From: an uncultured Helicobacteraceae bacterium
GTDB taxonomy: Bacteria; Campylobacterota; Campylobacteria; Campylobacterales; UBA6016
DNA length: 16,749 bases
Direction of reading: 5' to 3'
Assembly: GCA_937973585.1 (NCBI GenBank)
Contig: CALJKN010000002.1
Span: 1 to 16,749, forward strand
The notes beneath the pieces are model-generated. The model did not search any database. It was not told the DNA's origin and worked only from the letters and a program-made list of their open reading frames with translations. The first letter of the stretch is position 1; each line of letters begins with the position of its first letter. The position numbers and the translations under genes are program-made. Positions 15,426 to 16,749 of the stretch are shown one piece after another.

Positions 15426-16658
15426 CTATCTGATAGCTTTTGCCATATCCCACATCGGCATAAAAATTCCGAGAGCCAGTAGTAGAACTAGTCCCGCAAG
15501 CATAGTAATTAGTACCGGCTCTATAGAGGCTGATATATTGTCCATTTTGGATTGAAATTTTTTGGAGTAGTAATCCGATATTTTATCAAGCATATCGCCA
15601 AGACTACCGCTTTGTTCGCCGGCTCTTAACATTTGCATCGTCATATTCTCATACATTCCCGCCTCTTTAAAGGCCTCCGTCAGGGACATACCCTTTTGAA
15701 CCGTGATAATCGACTGTGAAAACTTCTTTTTAACATACCCGTTTTCTATACTTCTTTGTGAAATCTCTAGCGCTTCAACAATCGGCAATCCGGCTTTGTT
15801 TAACTCTTTAAATACTACGGTAAACCTGCTCAACAGCCCTGTTTTTACGGTTTCGCCCACTATCGGAAGCTTTAACGTCCATTTGTCGATTAGCGTCTTA
15901 ATATCCGGACTGGTTTTGTATGCTCTGTATACCACTATAAACAGGGTTGTCAAAATTAAAAGTGCGATAATCCCGTAATCTGCAAAAAACTTTTCTGCCC
16001 CCAAAAGGATTTTTGTAGGTAGAGGTAAATCTGCTTTAAACTTATCGAATACCGCTTTGAATTTCGGTACTACAATCATAATAAGGGCAACAAAAGCTAT
16101 ACACATAGCCCCAACCACTGCAAAAGGGTATCTGAGGGCTTTTTTTAGCTTGACCCTATTCTCCTGAATCTCCTCTAGTATCGAAGCTAATGAGTTTAGC
16201 GATTCGGCCATAGCTCCTGTTTTTTCGCCGAGTTCCGTCATGCTAATAGTCAGCCTACCAAGCTCAGATTCGTGGTGTCTGAGCGACTCCGAAAAACTCA
16301 TACCGGCGTTTATGTCGGAGAGACTTTTAGTGAGTATCTCTTTTAGCCTCTTATCGGCAGTAGAGGATATCGTCTCTTTGAGTATTGATGTAAAAGGGAG
16401 TCCGGCATTTGCCATGACTGCAATCTGCCTAATAGCTACGATTTGTGCTTCGAGCGGGATTTTTTGTTTAAAAAACTCTTTTGTGATTGAGAAATCAGAC
16501 TTAAAAATGGGTGCCGGAATCTCTCTGATTTTAATAACTTTGCCGCCGTAAGCCTCTTTTGCCCTCTCTATGGCTTCAACTTTAGAGTTTGCCTGAACCC
16601 TCTTTTTCTCTTTTTGATTTGAAATTATTATCTCGGCTTCAAAATATTTTTCATTCAT
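15426..16658 (-). CDS. Type II secretion/type IV pilus inner-membrane platform protein (GspF/PilC family)
   Basis: This 410-aa protein has the full domain plan of the family. A short N-terminal domain (1-60, EAEIIISNQKEKKRVQANSK) precedes two repeated GspF domains at about 70-195 and 270-395. Each has the pattern RQIAVMANAGLPF / RFTVVFKELNKAGLPI and later ELGEKTG / RAGEQSG. Transmembrane segments are at about 178-199, 228-248 and 380-402. It anchors the assembly ATPase and is thought to turn with it to add pseudopilin or pilin subunits. The ATG lies two bases after the stop of the GspE/PilB-like gene, so the two form an operon. The family is certain; whether the machine is a type II secretion system or a pilus is undecided, since the other genes are outside the window. 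Confidence 0.92.
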   Translation of the reverse strand: MNEKYFEAEIIISNQKEKKRVQANSKVEAIERAKEAYGGKVIKIREIPAPIFKSDFSITKEFFKQKIPLEAQIVAIRQIAVMANAGLPFTSILKETISSTADKRLKEILTKSLSDINAGMSFSESLRHHESELGRLTISMTELGEKTGAMAESLNSLASILEEIQENRVKLKKALRYPFAVVGAMCIAFVALIMIVVPKFKAVFDKFKADLPLPTKILLGAEKFFADYGIIALLILTTLFIVVYRAYKTSPDIKTLIDKWTLKLPIVGETVKTGLLSRFTVVFKELNKAGLPIVEALEISQRSIENGYVKKKFSQSIITVQKGMSLTEAFKEAGMYENMTMQMLRAGEQSGSLGDMLDKISDYYSKKFQSKMDNISASIEPVLITMLAGLVLLLALGIFMPMWDMAKAIR

Positions 16659-16660
16659 GT

Positions 16661-16749
16661 TTATAGCCTAGAAACTCTATATACCTCTTCGAGCGAGGTT
16701 ATTCCTGTTGCTACTCTGTTGATACCGTCTTGAAATAGGCTTTCAAATC
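16661..16749 (-). CDS. C-terminal end of GspE/PilB-type assembly ATPase (partial)
   Basis: The minus strand encodes the last 29 residues of a protein that runs off the window edge: FESLFQDGINRV, then ATGITSLEEVYRVSRL and a TAA stop. The phrase DGIN.V..GITSLEEV.RV is the typical C-terminus of GspE/PilB traffic ATPases, where the last helix packs against the hexamer. The stop is two bases before the GspF/PilC start, matching the usual E-F gene order. The catalytic part is not visible. Confidence 0.8.
   Translation of the reverse strand, partial: FESLFQDGINRVATGITSLEEVYRVSRL

Overview
The window looks like chromosome of a free-living member of the Campylobacterota (former Epsilonproteobacteria). 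The histidine kinases carry the H-box typical of that group (AMGE..NIAHQWRQPLN). FliW sits behind a sigma-54-type promoter. TTG/GTG starts are frequent, coding is dense, and several neighbours overlap or nearly touch. Genus cannot be fixed by eye; sulfur- or hydrogen-oxidising relatives such as Sulfurimonas or Sulfuricurvum are plausible. No mobile element, CRISPR array, tRNA or rRNA was seen.

Layout. 1-243: intergenic, with two copies of a palindromic repeat and a leader able to form alternative stems. 244-4170 (+): a compact signalling operon of an unrecognised 144-aa protein, a soluble receiver-histidine kinase, a small exported YfiR-like protein, and a membrane histidine kinase with a CHASE8-like sensor plus PAS domain. 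4188-5813 (-): a methyl-accepting chemotaxis protein. 5814-5969: a divergent promoter region with an 11-bp inverted repeat. 5970-8806 (+): a periplasmic di-heme cytochrome c peroxidase, translationally overlapped with a third histidine kinase. 8807-8874: a diverged third copy of the repeat between convergent genes. 8875-10050 (-): ammonium transporter. 10186-12792 (-): valyl-tRNA synthetase. 12940-13326 (+): fliW, with an upstream sigma-54 promoter and a downstream intrinsic terminator. 13402-15423 (+): a UvrD/Rep-family helicase. 15426-16749 (-): a type II secretion/type IV pilus inner-membrane protein (GspF/PilC) and the last codons of its ATPase partner (GspE/PilB).

How the parts may work together. 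The first 9 kb is a signalling island: three histidine kinases and a chemoreceptor, with only one receiver domain (itself fused to a kinase) and no DNA-binding response regulator. Two kinases are each encoded next to a small exported protein (YfiR-like; cytochrome c peroxidase), which suggests periplasmic partner proteins feeding information to membrane kinases. The receiver-kinase is a candidate common node. This wiring is inference. The second half holds ordinary housekeeping, flagellar-control and secretion genes.
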